Below are positions 11,201 to 19,524 of a stretch of 64,000 bases of DNA, piece by piece. The stretch lies in the IMG/VR virus record IMGVR_UViG_3300025652_000043, positions 19,042 through 83,041 of that record, one strand, 5' to 3'. The stretch comes from a virus. The notes beneath the pieces were generated by a model. The model was not told the DNA's origin, did not search any database, and worked only from the letters and a program-made list of their open reading frames with translations. Position numbers and translations under genes: made by a program. Every line of letters begins with the position of its first letter. Within the stretch, counting starts at the first letter, position 1.

Positions 11201-13265
11201 TGTAATAGAAGCTATGTTTGTTAAAACTGCAATTTATGCAGGTTTAGGGTATAATTTTACTTCTCAAATAATCAATAATGCTATAGGTAATTTTGCAGGT
11301 AGACAAAATGATGGTCTACTTTATTCTAGAGGCAATTATCCAAAAGCTCACTCTTATATGAGAACTTGGAAAAGAGCACATATAAAAGGTATGGGCTTTA
11401 GAGGTAAAAAAGCTATTGAAAACAGAAAACTAACTTTGACATTTTTAGATGGACTAGCTTTATATCAAAATTCAGCTAATGATATACAAAATATTGTTAA
11501 TGAGAAGAAATTTGACAGTAAACAGAGGTGGATTTCTCCACTTAAAGCAGTATCAATAACTGAAAGAGAAATACAAAGACCTCAAATATTAGCTATGTTA
11601 GGTGATATGAAAATTACAGATTCACAAGGTAATATACAGCCTATTTTTGATGTAAATAATCATAATAACCCTCATCCTGCTTTTGAATTAATTAATGGTA
11701 ATCTCAAATTAAAAACTGATAAAGATGCACAAGGAAAAAGCATTCCAGGAACAGGATTTGATACTCAAGAAAATAGAGACACTTGGATAAACAAAGTTTC
11801 TAAAGAATATTTAGAATCCTTTAGTGAGTCAGGTACAGTACCTAAAAAAATAGCTGTAATGAATGGTGATTATAGAGACACTTCTACAATCAAATTTAAA
11901 AGACACTTATTAGGTGCAATGGCTATGGTTTTTAAGACTTGGTATTCAGCATATATTTTAAGAAGATATGGAAACGCTTATGGGGTGTATACTAATATGG
12001 CTGATAATCATTCAATAAGGGTTTATACTAATTTAGCAATGAAAGGTGCATTGGCAGGTGCTTTATTAGGTACTGCAACAGCTTTTAGTCCTATTATAGG
12101 TGCAGGAATTGGAATATCAGTAGTGATGTTTAATAAAGCCCAAATGAAAACTAGGATAGAGGTTTTAATCACTAAGATTAAAAAAATGAATAGGACTCTT
12201 GAAGAAGATGTTCAAAAAGATATAGCTAAAATAGCTTTACTTAGTGATAAACTAGCTGAAATAAGTCTTTTATCTGGATTTAGATTGGGTGTCTTATCAG
12301 AAGTAGTTAAATCAACAGTGGGAACTGTTGCAGGAACAGGACTTAAATTAGCTCAATCAACTGTTCAAACACTCACTCCTGGAGGAAAAGCTATACTCAC
12401 TAATGAAATGATTGATAAGGCTCTGTGGATGAGTAAGAAGAAAGGAGAGACAGATGAAGAGTATGAGAAAAATTTAAATAGAGCACATTTCTTATTAGTT
12501 GAGTTGTCTACTACTTTAAAAATGTTAGGTATGAAAAGTTTAGCTCTTGTTTTTTTAAGTGATTTTGGAGATGATGAAGAAGATGAATTTGGGTCTGAAA
12601 CTAATTTTATTAAAAGAATTTGGAATCATCCTAAAATGGCTGCTTATTATGCTGTTACTAATCTTGCTACAAGATTTTCACAAGATATAAATTTAGATGT
12701 AGACCTTGTGTCTAATATAGGACTTATTAATCCTGATATTTTTAAAACTTTAAAAGAGAATTTAACAGCCGTTGGTAAAACAATGATAGGAGATACTAAA
12801 GTAAAAGGAGGTAAAAATGAAGGTAGATATAGAATGGCAGTTGAGTTTAATAAATATGTTCCTATGGGCATAAGAGAAATCACTACTGGTAATGTACCTT
12901 CTCTTGGATTTAAAGGTCTTACTGAAGAGAAAAAATACAATGAAAATTGGATGTCAGAAAGAAGGGATTCTGATGAAGAGCATTTTGATAATATTAAAAA
13001 GAAAACTAGAGCAAAGGAAAAACAAATATTCTTGGAGGATAAAATTGAAGAACATATAAAGAAATTTAAAAAAGAACCTGAAAAAGAAGATATAGAAACT
13101 TATGAAAAAAAGGCATTAAAATATATAAATGCAACATATCCCCCTCTTACTAACTATTTTAAAGAGGATGGGTCTGTTAAAACAGGTTTTGAAAATAAGT
13201 TAGTAAAATATGACACTGACAGAGTAGATGAAATTATAGAAAACAGAAAAAAGAAAAAAGAGTAA
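8295..13265 (+). CDS. giant virion cargo/ejection protein of crAss-like phage
   Basis: 1656 residues, starting on the last base of the polymerase stop codon, so translationally coupled to it. Largely helical and Lys/Glu-rich with long coiled-coil stretches and no recognisable enzyme motif. One clear hydrophobic Gly/Ala-rich segment lies at about residues 1251-1279 and could cross a membrane. The last 150 residues are highly charged. In crAss-like phages large proteins next to the virion RNA polymerase are packaged cargo ejected with the genome; that role is inferred here from position, size and composition. The membrane segment would suit a protein that helps move the polymerase or DNA through the host envelope. 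The gene ends in a bidirectional terminator facing the leftward early block. Confidence 0.65.
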   Translation: MDCKIKFRKEAEKEAFDIAKSNGKIGSAKTKGLLVFYPVNKEGKVTKGKSAGEIAKRKVKEINAHFQSARFGASVTLNNGFNDGVGIDIKISEAYLDYLVAQNEKAIDMTLSREIQIEDAKRAGIEYDNRYLFDENLPGNQPPSNTNSPLTQKGMEFGEYYNRRLKAKNFIEQRAKVLKEMKGSQSLQKKREIKFFNDLKDKEENLLKRISGDIASLNTGSYVLDNFFTYFNSDISTINDMLNQNPSLENLMAAEEYMKTLRWVFSADILDSPFFAYGIDKLEGSTLQKFNTALNSFKKLDNKYVQKTNSMAMKVFKEADENATDLSEKEEVQKLIDLVHNSEISILEEYFLPLDGDGSKEDTIRALVRKIFDDSISKQEISYLQDRILNHKESLERELPVKKRSGFGLLSTTFDYSILKKTAKDGASRLISKYSSVWNGVLKNYNYKINSINLKLSKPNKTRTDYITIDKIRKSLFRELKNNGAAFIAIESLPEMQDSDMLESFERIETLFAIPKDNLRGRLEDTKKAEEYKERVIKQLQGKHGTRLVAEREYNNLIAEQKDKMLDLEIDLEKELNTALEKEAKNVYSELSIEKKQELANSYLSKSPFFLSKNLKEKGNSTITIPQYDQSTLEVSHSLEYTTFIPSKDNHFDKDFSDNIESNPVILEAWENFSSALKYINSNRKYMDNNKNRDTLDYIDSLIDTAKEHNLEIMANASAIKRALRPTKKFLYDASSAITEALGLRAHLTGTTQSLRTVLTSVDERIREIAQGSYSLLTANEIKLMSKYKNGILSDKAFEILQEQLGVTSNRIDPNTTLKRHIQDIIRERVYKSQDSNMTKDLIAQLGIVQEFKAKKEVETKLKFLRGLIQKIKVGSSITEKSNVAELVENFINTHLYGHSRRPTDKLKLYKSYTGEDKMYIEATRKAIEDLEEVLEMTQNESARRKIEADIKSLQKNIDNKGHLVTGQSVIEAMFVKTAIYAGLGYNFTSQIINNAIGNFAGRQNDGLLYSRGNYPKAHSYMRTWKRAHIKGMGFRGKKAIENRKLTLTFLDGLALYQNSANDIQNIVNEKKFDSKQRWISPLKAVSITEREIQRPQILAMLGDMKITDSQGNIQPIFDVNNHNNPHPAFELINGNLKLKTDKDAQGKSIPGTGFDTQENRDTWINKVSKEYLESFSESGTVPKKIAVMNGDYRDTSTIKFKRHLLGAMAMVFKTWYSAYILRRYGNAYGVYTNMADNHSIRVYTNLAMKGALAGALLGTATAFSPIIGAGIGISVVMFNKAQMKTRIEVLITKIKKMNRTLEEDVQKDIAKIALLSDKLAEISLLSGFRLGVLSEVVKSTVGTVAGTGLKLAQSTVQTLTPGGKAILTNEMIDKALWMSKKKGETDEEYEKNLNRAHFLLVELSTTLKMLGMKSLALVFLSDFGDDEEDEFGSETNFIKRIWNHPKMAAYYAVTNLATRFSQDINLDVDLVSNIGLINPDIFKTLKENLTAVGKTMIGDTKVKGGKNEGRYRMAVEFNKYVPMGIREITTGNVPSLGFKGLTEEKKYNENWMSERRDSDEEHFDNIKKKTRAKEKQIFLEDKIEEHIKKFKKEPEKEDIETYEKKALKYINATYPPLTNYFKEDGSVKTGFENKLVKYDTDRVDEIIENRKKKKE

Positions 13266-13290
13266 GGTTTTACCCTTACTCTTTATTTTT
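13257..13290. terminator. bidirectional terminator between convergent blocks
   Basis: AGAGTAAGG pairs with CCTTACTCT around a TTTTAC loop, extended by A-T pairs and flanked by A-runs on the left and T-runs on the right. It ends the rightward cargo transcript (its stop codon lies in the stem) and the last leftward gene (13289-13546). Confidence 0.85.
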
Positions 13291-13546
13291 ATGCCATATA
13301 TCCATAAGTACTAAGATTCATTTCTAACATATTAAATAATTCTTTTAATATGATATTTAGTCCAATTTCTCCTTCAATGTCTAATAATTCATCTGCATAA
13401 GTGGCTTCTTGTCTATATAATTGACCATTAGTAGTTATAGATAATACTACTAAAGTTGCAAAGATGTTTTCTTGTTCAGCTTTTGCTATAGTTACATCTA
13501 CTCCTCTTTCTTTTATTCTTAAAATAGTTTTAATTAAGTCTGACAT
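13289..13546 (-). CDS. hypothetical 85-residue protein, last leftward early gene
   Basis: Small soluble acidic protein with no recognised motif. It opens with MSDLIKTILRIKERG, contains a predicted beta stretch (ATLVVLSITTNG) and ends with a helical segment (GLNIILKELFNMLEMNL). It is the terminal gene of the leftward block, directly before the bidirectional terminator and after its own upstream terminator at 13625-13657, so it may form a separate unit. Function unknown. Confidence 0.6.
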   Translation of the reverse strand: MSDLIKTILRIKERGVDVTIAKAEQENIFATLVVLSITTNGQLYRQEATYADELLDIEGEIGLNIILKELFNMLEMNLSTYGYMA

Positions 13547-13624
13547 TTATTGTAAGTATTAGAAATTAATTTTATATTTGAGTCTTGTTTATTTTTCTAT
13601 AAATAATCTGCTATTATTCAATTC

Positions 13625-13657
13625 AAAAGCCCAAAAATTTGTCTTTTTTGGGCTTTT
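13625..13657 (-). terminator. terminator downstream of the dUTPase pair
   Basis: Read leftward, AAAAGCCCAAAAA pairs with a matching arm ending TTTTTGGGCTTTT, with a short loop and T-rich surroundings. It sits just after the stop of the 56-residue gene at 13660. Confidence 0.75.
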
Positions 13658-13659
13658 AC

Positions 13660-13830
13660 TTATATACTAATTTCTAATTTTACACCTATCATATAATGAA
13701 AATTATTAGGTTTTAAATTGTAGGTCAATAAAATATAATCTATATAGTCAAAAGACTCTTCATCTCCTTTAGGATCTGGTGTACAAATAGTTCTACCTTC
13801 TATGTAGTCTAGTATTGTTAAGTATTTCAT
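13660..13830 (-). CDS. hypothetical 56-residue protein overlapping dUTPase stop
   Basis: Short gene whose ATG overlaps the dUTPase TGA (ATGA at 13830-13827), the usual sign of translational coupling in this genome. The product starts MKYLTILDYIEGRT and ends MIGVKLEISI; it is acidic with no transmembrane segment or known motif. A terminator follows directly. Function unknown; it may simply be co-expressed with dUTPase. Confidence 0.55.
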   Translation of the reverse strand: MKYLTILDYIEGRTICTPDPKGDEESFDYIDYILLTYNLKPNNFHYMIGVKLEISI

Positions 13831-14330
13831 TCTTCTCCTGTGCTACCAAATCCACCATCACCTCTCTCAGTTATATCCAAGTTCTCCTGAACATTCCATA
13901 AAGCATGCTGAAATTTTGTTAATACTCCTTGAGCTAATCTGTCTCCTAAATTAATTTTACAAAGAAAAGGACTATTATTAATAAGAATAAGTCCTATTTC
14001 TCCTCTGTAATCTGAATCAATTATTCCTGGAGCATTAGCAACTATTAATCCCCTTTTTAATGTTAAGCCACTCCTAGAAACAATATTAAGGACATATCCT
14101 TCAGGGATTGCCATAGTAATGCCTGTTCCTATTAAAACTCTTTCAAACCCTCTTAAAGTGATATATCCCTCACTTGTAGATTGCTTTAATTTCTTATCTA
14201 AAGGAACTTCTTTATTTCCTTTAAATAATTTCTTAAAAGATTTAGCTCTCAAATCAAATCCTGCTGAACCTTCACTTTCATATTGAGGAGGAAATACTCC
14301 TTCCTCACATTTAATTTTTACTTTTAACAT
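13827..14330 (-). CDS. dut: dUTP diphosphatase (dUTPase)
   Basis: 167 residues, a typical length for a trimeric dUTPase, which hydrolyses dUTP to dUMP and pyrophosphate. All motifs are visible in order: GSAGFDLRA near residue 22 (motif 1), SRSGLTLKRG (motif 2), GIIDSDYRGEIG (motif 3), GDRLAQ (motif 4) and a C-terminal RGDGGFGSTG (motif 5, the flexible arm closing over substrate). An insert of about 20 residues (KLFKGNKEVPLDKKLKQST) after motif 1 is longer than in compact homologues. Its role is to keep uracil out of phage DNA and supply dUMP for thymidylate synthesis. It overlaps the small gene downstream, and both end at the terminator at 13625. Confidence 0.95.
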   Translation of the reverse strand: MLKVKIKCEEGVFPPQYESEGSAGFDLRAKSFKKLFKGNKEVPLDKKLKQSTSEGYITLRGFERVLIGTGITMAIPEGYVLNIVSRSGLTLKRGLIVANAPGIIDSDYRGEIGLILINNSPFLCKINLGDRLAQGVLTKFQHALWNVQENLDITERGDGGFGSTGEE

Positions 14331-14386
14331 ACTTTTGTTCTTTTAGTTTAATTTTACTTATTCTGTAGGTATAAAAATACTATTTC

Positions 14387-14746
14387 CTATCCATTTAAAT
14401 AAGGTTTAATTAGATTAGTTAGTTTTTGAATAGTGTCAAAAAGATGATTTAACACTTTAATATTAGCTTCTGACTGTGGTTTCCATTCATATTTATACAT
14501 ATGATATCCCTCTTTACCATAAGTGTTTATGGACTTTTCTAGTGGAATTGTATCTGGAGTTATAATCATTATTGCATACACATTCTTTACAGTAAGGATT
14601 AAAGGTTTATTAATCTCTTTCATGTTTTTTATACTGTTTCCTCTAATAGATATGTATGTCTTATTAAAAGTATTATGTATTTCTAATCCTTTAGTTATTT
14701 CAGGATAAAAGAGGAATACACCCTCTTTAAAATCTGCTATCTTCAT
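14387..14746 (-). CDS. hypothetical 119-residue protein
   Basis: Soluble protein with alternating beta-type segments (GVFLFYPEI, PLILTVKNVYAIMIIT) and a C-terminal helix rich in Asn/Leu. No catalytic motif recognised. Its start overlaps the end of the coiled-coil gene upstream by 20 bases, so the two are probably co-transcribed. Function unknown. Confidence 0.55.
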   Translation of the reverse strand: MKIADFKEGVFLFYPEITKGLEIHNTFNKTYISIRGNSIKNMKEINKPLILTVKNVYAIMIITPDTIPLEKSINTYGKEGYHMYKYEWKPQSEANIKVLNHLFDTIQKLTNLIKPYLNG

Positions 14747-15410
14747 TTTCTAAAATTTTAATTAATCTTTTTCTAAACCATAAACCTTTAGGTACATTGT
14801 GAACAATATTTAAGATATATTTTTTATATCTTGTTGAACTCTCTTCAAGTTTAACTATTTTTTTTCTAAGAAGTTTTATCTGATCTAAGTGTCCTGTAAT
14901 TTCTTTATCTCTAATAACTAAAATTTTATTTGCTTTTTGAAGTTCTTCATTTCTAATTTGAAGCTCCTTTTTAATATCACTAAGAGTGTCTAAATCTCTT
15001 TTAGTATCTTCAGATAAAGATTTTTTAAGTTCCTTTTTAATGTCTCTGGTAACTTCATCTAAACCCTTTCTAGTTACAGTTCTATCTGTAGTAAATTCAT
15101 GAGTTTTAGTTTCAAAGAAAGTGTCCAAAAAAGTATAAAAACTTTCTTTATTGTAAACATGTTTTTCATTAGCCCTTAATCTTTGTAAAATTATATCAGG
15201 ATTATGATAAGTTAATTTGGTTTCTGAAGTTCTTTTTAAAACTTCTATAGTTACCATTTTATCGTTACCTCTTAAGAGCTTTATTTTTTCATCTTTTAAA
15301 GCTAATATTTCTAAATTATAAGCTTCATTTCTTGATACTGCCTTTTCAAGTAATGAAGCTTTTTGCTCCATTAATTTATACTCAGTCATATCCATTTCTA
15401 TTTTTGCCAT
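14727..15410 (-). CDS. coiled-coil protein, 227 residues
   Basis: Lys/Glu-rich and predicted mostly helical, with heptad-like stretches near residues 5-50 (LMEQKASLLEKAVSRNEA) and 130-200 (KSLSEDTKRDLDTLSDI and following). The C-terminus is basic (GLWFRKRLIKIL). No enzyme motif. It probably acts as a scaffold or structural partner, but which one cannot be told from sequence. Confidence 0.55.
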   Translation of the reverse strand: MAKIEMDMTEYKLMEQKASLLEKAVSRNEAYNLEILALKDEKIKLLRGNDKMVTIEVLKRTSETKLTYHNPDIILQRLRANEKHVYNKESFYTFLDTFFETKTHEFTTDRTVTRKGLDEVTRDIKKELKKSLSEDTKRDLDTLSDIKKELQIRNEELQKANKILVIRDKEITGHLDQIKLLRKKIVKLEESSTRYKKYILNIVHNVPKGLWFRKRLIKILENEDSRF

Positions 15411-15436
15411 TCTGTTATTCTTTTAAAATGTTATTT

Positions 15437-15553
15437 TTATTTTATAAAGTGTTCATTTATTACTACTAACAGAATAATACCTATTAATATTAGTATAATA
15501 TAAAATGAAACTTTAGCTTTTTGTTCGTACCTTTTTTCTTCTTTTGAGGTCAC
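15437..15553 (-). CDS. small single-pass membrane protein, GTG start
   Basis: 38 residues. It begins with GTG whose last bases overlap the upstream TGA (GTGA at 15553-15550), which decides the start. A charged N-terminus (TSKEEKRYEQKAK) is followed by about 20 hydrophobic residues (FYIILILIGIILLVVI) and a short polar tail. This architecture suits an inner-membrane peptide such as an exclusion or lysis-timing factor, but nothing identifies the role. Confidence 0.5.
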   Translation of the reverse strand: MTSKEEKRYEQKAKVSFYIILILIGIILLVVINEHFIK

Positions 15554-15774
15554 AATTTCTCTATTTCTTGTTTAACTTCTTCTAATTCTTCCATTCTATC
15601 AATTATAAATGACAGTTGAACTCTATCAGATTTTAATTCATCCCAAAATTTATATTCTCTATCCACACAAATCAATGCACATTTTTTAGTTCTATCAAAT
15701 CTAATAATAGTTCCATCTACTTTTCTAAATGTAAACCTATCAATTAACTCTTTTGCTTCTTCTTTTGGTGTCAT
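15550..15774 (-). CDS. hypothetical 74-residue protein
   Basis: A longer frame opens at 15810, but that Met lies inside the groEL terminator stem, so the start MTPKEEAKELID at 15774 is preferred. The product is charged, with a beta-type core (KVDGTIIRFDRTKKCALICVD) and a helical Glu/Lys-rich end (RMEELEEVKQEIEKL). It couples to the following small membrane protein through a GTGA overlap. Function unknown. Confidence 0.55.
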   Translation of the reverse strand: MTPKEEAKELIDRFTFRKVDGTIIRFDRTKKCALICVDREYKFWDELKSDRVQLSFIIDRMEELEEVKQEIEKL

Positions 15775-15790
15775 AATTTCTATTATATTA

Positions 15791-15820
15791 AAAAAGGGGT
15801 AGCTTTTCAACTACCCCTAA
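15791..15820 (-). terminator. terminator downstream of groEL
   Basis: AGGGGTAG pairs with CTACCCCT around an 8-base loop, with A/T runs on both flanks. It lies about 40 bases past the groEL stop and separates the chaperonin genes from the small genes downstream. Confidence 0.8.
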
Positions 15821-15859
15821 AAACATTATCTAAAATTGAAGAGTTCCTAAATCAACCAT

Positions 15860-17485
15860 TTAGAATAATGAACCACCTTGACCTTGTGGCATAGGTGGAT
15901 TTTTCTCCATGAGTGTAGTAATAGTGCACTCTGTAGTTAACAGCATACCTGCTGCTGAAGCTGCATTTTCCAATGCAATTCTAGTTACCTTTACAGGGTC
16001 TATAATTCCAGCCTCTATCATATCAGCTTCATAAGAATTATTCCTTGCATTAAAACCAGAATTTTTCTTTCTTGATTTTAATACATTAGCAATAACTACA
16101 GAACCTTCTGCTCCTGCATTCTCTGCTATACATCTAATAGGGCTTTCAACAGCTTTTAGCACTAACTGTGCTCCAAGCAATAGAGTGCCTGTTAGAGGAC
16201 TTAAATCAACTTTGGCTCTAGCTTGTAAATAAGCTACACCACCACCAGAAACAATACCCTCTTCTAAAGCAGCCTTAGTTGCATTTTTAGAATCTTCTAC
16301 TCTGTCCATTTTCTCTTTCATTTCAGTCTCAGTAGGTGCTCCTACATAAATTACTCCTACACCACCTTTAAGAGAAGCTATTCTTTTTTTAAAGTCATTG
16401 GTTTCATAGTCATTTTCTGCACTTACCATTAAAGATTCAATTTCTTCTACTCTAAAGTTAATAATTTCAGGTTCACCTTTACCTCCTATTAAAATAGTGT
16501 CATGAAAATCAATCCTAACAGAGTCACATTTTCCAAAATCATCAGAAGTTACTTTATTCAAGTATTTACCTCTTTCTTTTGATACAATTTTACCTCCTAA
16601 AACAGTTTGAATATCTTCTAAATAGGCTTTTCTTCTTTCTCCAAATGCAGGTGGCTTTACTATAGCTACTTTCATTTGTCCTTCATAAGCATTAACCACT
16701 AAAGTTTCTAATGCTTGTCCTTCTACATCTCCTATAATCAACAAGGATTTTCCTTGTCCTATAGACTTATCTAAAATGTTTTTTAAAGGTGTACCAAAAC
16801 TATTAAGTTTATCTTCACACATAAGTACATATACATCTTCAAGGTGTACTTCACCTTTCTTTTTGTCATTGACAAAATAAGGAGAGATGTATCCTGAACC
16901 AAATTTCATACCTTCAGCAAGGTCTACATGAGTTGTAGTATCTTTAGATTGTTCTACAGATATAACACCTTCTTTACCTACTTTGGCATAAGCCATACCA
17001 ACTAATTCTCCTATTTCTTCATCATTATTAGAAGAAATAAAAGCAATTTGATTTAGTTCTTCATCTTCATTTCCTATTTCTACTGATAGTTTTTTAAGCT
17101 CATCAATAAGAAGTTCAGCTCCAATTTTAATACCTCTCTGTACTGCTACAGGGTTATGTCCATTAGAAATTAACCTCATACCTAGCTTAATAAGGGATTG
17201 AGTAAGTACTGAAGCAGTAGTAGTTCCATCTCCTGCTTTTTCATTAGTTTTAGATGCTGCAGCTTTTACAAATTGTGCACCCATATTTTGTAATCTATTA
17301 GGGAGTACAACCTCTCTAGCTACAGAAATACCATCTTTAGTAATTCCTGGATCACCAAAAGCTCTTTCAATCATTACATTTCTACCTTGTGGTCCTAAAG
17401 TCACTTTTACTGCATTTGCTAGGGCATCAACCCCTTTTTTCAATTGCTTCTTGGCTTTTTGTCCATGTACAATTTTTTTACTCAT
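15860..17485 (-). CDS. groEL: chaperonin GroEL (60 kDa), phage-encoded
   Basis: 541 residues, full length compared with about 548 for E. coli GroEL. Conserved ATP-site features are present: TLGPQGRNV at 29-37, TKDG at 49-52, GDGTTT at 85-90 and EEGIVSGGG in the C-terminal equatorial domain. The apical domain is complete (PYFVNDKK region). The C-terminus ends MPQGQGGSLF instead of the long Gly-Gly-Met tail of most bacterial GroELs. Family function: a tetradecameric ring that folds proteins in an ATP-driven cycle with GroES. The gene follows groES with an 8-base overlap and ends in its own terminator, so both are made together. Chaperonins are rare in phages; the likely clients are phage structural proteins or the giant cargo proteins (inference). 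Confidence 0.97.
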   Translation of the reverse strand: MSKKIVHGQKAKKQLKKGVDALANAVKVTLGPQGRNVMIERAFGDPGITKDGISVAREVVLPNRLQNMGAQFVKAAASKTNEKAGDGTTTASVLTQSLIKLGMRLISNGHNPVAVQRGIKIGAELLIDELKKLSVEIGNEDEELNQIAFISSNNDEEIGELVGMAYAKVGKEGVISVEQSKDTTTHVDLAEGMKFGSGYISPYFVNDKKKGEVHLEDVYVLMCEDKLNSFGTPLKNILDKSIGQGKSLLIIGDVEGQALETLVVNAYEGQMKVAIVKPPAFGERRKAYLEDIQTVLGGKIVSKERGKYLNKVTSDDFGKCDSVRIDFHDTILIGGKGEPEIINFRVEEIESLMVSAENDYETNDFKKRIASLKGGVGVIYVGAPTETEMKEKMDRVEDSKNATKAALEEGIVSGGGVAYLQARAKVDLSPLTGTLLLGAQLVLKAVESPIRCIAENAGAEGSVVIANVLKSRKKNSGFNARNNSYEADMIEAGIIDPVKVTRIALENAASAAGMLLTTECTITTLMEKNPPMPQGQGGSLF

Positions 17486-17750
17486 CTTCTTTTAGTTTAC
17501 AAATTAAATTATCTTCTGTTGTATGGATGTATTCTACACCCTCAATTGATACTTTAGAAAAGTCATACTGACCATATACTACTATATCTCCTATAGAGGT
17601 ATTTATAACCTCTTCACCTATTCCTACTACTTTACCTGCTAACTTTACAGTATCAGGTTCAACAGTATCAGGAATGATGTAGTCCTCATTTTCAGAGGAC
17701 TCATCTTCCATTTCTATGAGAATTCTTTTCCCATAAATACTTTCAATCAT
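17478..17750 (-). CDS. groES: co-chaperonin GroES, phage-encoded
   Basis: 90 residues, close to the usual 95-97. It has the GroES beta-barrel pattern: GKRILIEMED at the start, a polar stretch with IIP at about residues 25-27 in the mobile-loop position, then GKVVGIGEEVINTSIGDIVV (the conserved GD..V core) and a C-terminal strand. The mobile loop, which docks onto GroEL, is acidic and unlike host-type loops (SENEDYIIPDT), suggesting it is tuned to the neighbouring phage GroEL. It overlaps groEL by 8 bases and the upstream gene by 8 bases. Confidence 0.92.
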   Translation of the reverse strand: MIESIYGKRILIEMEDESSENEDYIIPDTVEPDTVKLAGKVVGIGEEVINTSIGDIVVYGQYDFSKVSIEGVEYIHTTEDNLICKLKEDE

Positions 17751-18348
17751 ATTTTGTTTTCTTTTTAGAATTAATAAATAATTTCAAATTAAAATACTCT
17801 TCTTCATCTTTCAAAGGAAGGTCTAATTCTCCAGTCCAATCATTATGTCCAACATTAGTTTTAAACATTTTGTTAATTTTTTCAACAAAAGGTTCAACAA
17901 GATTTGGATTTTTTAATAAAACATTTAACTCTTCTGGTCTGCTACTGAAAAGTTCAGATGCAACTTCAGAATCATACATTTTACTATAACTACTGATTTG
18001 GAAAAATTCATAAGTTTCTTTAAATTTTTCAGGTACTTTAATGACTATCATATGTAAATGTCCTTTGTGAATATCATCAAAAGGATAATCAAACTCATAA
18101 TAAGGTTGATGTCTCATCCACTGAATAGTAGCATTAAAATTTCTTCTTGAAAATTTAGTATCAATTAAAATGAAAATACTGTGTTCTATGAGTATGCCCA
18201 TATCTATAAGGGCAAAATCTCCTATACCTAAAGCTAACTTAAATAGATTGGTGAACTTCTTTTCAAAAGTTTCACCATAATCTATCAAAGTTGAAAGTAA
18301 ATATTTCTTAGTTTTATTGGTATAGATACTTCCTAACTGTATTTTCAT
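17743..18348 (-). CDS. hypothetical 201-residue protein upstream of groES
   Basis: Mixed alpha/beta protein with no motif I recognise. It contains GIGDFALIDMGILIEHSIFILIDTKFSRR near residues 40-70 (written here as a region; note D, E and D-x-K spacing that could suggest a nuclease-like fold, but without a clear signature). It overlaps groES by 8 bases and sits 6 bases after the RecB-like nuclease gene, so it is part of the same leftward operon. Function unknown. Confidence 0.5.
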   Translation of the reverse strand: MKIQLGSIYTNKTKKYLLSTLIDYGETFEKKFTNLFKLALGIGDFALIDMGILIEHSIFILIDTKFSRRNFNATIQWMRHQPYYEFDYPFDDIHKGHLHMIVIKVPEKFKETYEFFQISSYSKMYDSEVASELFSSRPEELNVLLKNPNLVEPFVEKINKMFKTNVGHNDWTGELDLPLKDEEEYFNLKLFINSKKKTKYD

Positions 18349-18354
18349 TTCTAT

Positions 18355-19524
18355 TTAAATGATTAGGTCTCCATTATTTTCCATGACTACCTTATCCACT
18401 TCATATCCATTTTCCTCATGCCATTTATATAGCTCAAGAGCATATTCAAAACCTATAATAGGTTTATACTTAATAGGATGAAAAGGAGAATGAATTTGTC
18501 CTTTTTCTAAATCTGCTCTACTATGTGAAATTAAATATATTTCTGGTCTTCCATATTTACCTAAATCTAATTGTTCTTCAGATAGTGTAAACATTAGAGG
18601 TGACCCTTGAAAATATTGTGTTTCACCTGTCAACTTATTAGTTTTATACTTAGTAGTTTCAACCATAAACTTAAAAGGTAGTATTTCAAATTCTTCATTT
18701 ACTATTTCTTTTAATTCTATGAGTGTTTCCACATTTTCAGGGTTACTTAACAATGCATTAAGACCTTCTGTATAAAAAGAACCTTGGAAATTATATCCAA
18801 ATTTCTTAACTGCATCAGGGAATTCAACTGGAAATCCTGATGTTGTTTTAAGGTCAATTGGTAATATAGTTTCATTTAGAGTATCAACAATAACTATATC
18901 CAATAAAACTTTACATTCTACATCATCGTAGGTAAAGTATATTGGAACTTGAAAGAAGAAATTAACACCTAATGTACCTACTGTTTTAAGGTATTTACTG
19001 GTATACTTATTAGTTTCTAAAGACATAATAATATTACTTATGATATTTGATTCTACATCAGACAAAATCTGCTTTCCAAAAGCTAATTTTAAATCTTCAA
19101 AATAATCAAATCCCATTTCTGCAATTTTATTAATCCTAGTTTCTTCTTTCCATCTTGTCTGGTATTTATGGTCATCTGCAGAAGCTAGTATTGCATCAGA
19201 CCAACTATGTAGAGTTCCCACATCAATTGAACCTGAAACTTCAACAGCATGATCAAATACTTGATTAATCATACTCATAACTGTATCAGAGGGTTTTATA
19301 ATTCTAGACACATGATATTGCTCATTAAAAGCTTCCTTTCCTTGAGTTATCTGATAATCCACTGCTGAACCTATTACTAGATGTCCTTTTTCTTCATAGT
19401 ACATCTCTTGTTCAGTCTTTGCTAGAAAAGCTATTCCTCTTCTTAAATTCTTTAAATAAGAATTAGATGCTGCTTTTCTTTCAAAATAATCTATTACTTC
19501 TTCTTGTTTTCCTAATCTATACAT
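18355..19524 (-). CDS. PD-(D/E)XK nuclease, RecB/exonuclease-like
   Basis: 389 residues. The catalytic core is visible: LLDIVIVD with D209, then PIDLKTTSG with D224-x-K226, followed by FQGSFY, the QxxxY motif of RecB-family nucleases. This is the signature of metal-dependent exonucleases used in recombination or DNA end processing. The N-terminal part (residues 1-180) is helical and probably forms the rest of the nuclease lobe. It overlaps the Holliday-junction-resolvase-like nuclease gene upstream by 13 bases. Likely role: processing replication or recombination intermediates. Confidence is high for the fold, moderate for the role. Confidence 0.75.
   Translation of the reverse strand: MYRLGKQEEVIDYFERKAASNSYLKNLRRGIAFLAKTEQEMYYEEKGHLVIGSAVDYQITQGKEAFNEQYHVSRIIKPSDTVMSMINQVFDHAVEVSGSIDVGTLHSWSDAILASADDHKYQTRWKEETRINKIAEMGFDYFEDLKLAFGKQILSDVESNIISNIIMSLETNKYTSKYLKTVGTLGVNFFFQVPIYFTYDDVECKVLLDIVIVDTLNETILPIDLKTTSGFPVEFPDAVKKFGYNFQGSFYTEGLNALLSNPENVETLIELKEIVNEEFEILPFKFMVETTKYKTNKLTGETQYFQGSPLMFTLSEEQLDLGKYGRPEIYLISHSRADLEKGQIHSPFHPIKYKPIIGFEYALELYKWHEENGYEVDKVVMENNGDLII

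Noticed and set aside
15775-15810. longer start (MKSYPFFNIIEI) for the gene at 15550
   Set aside because: The start codon would be inside the groEL terminator stem; the Met at 15774 is more natural.
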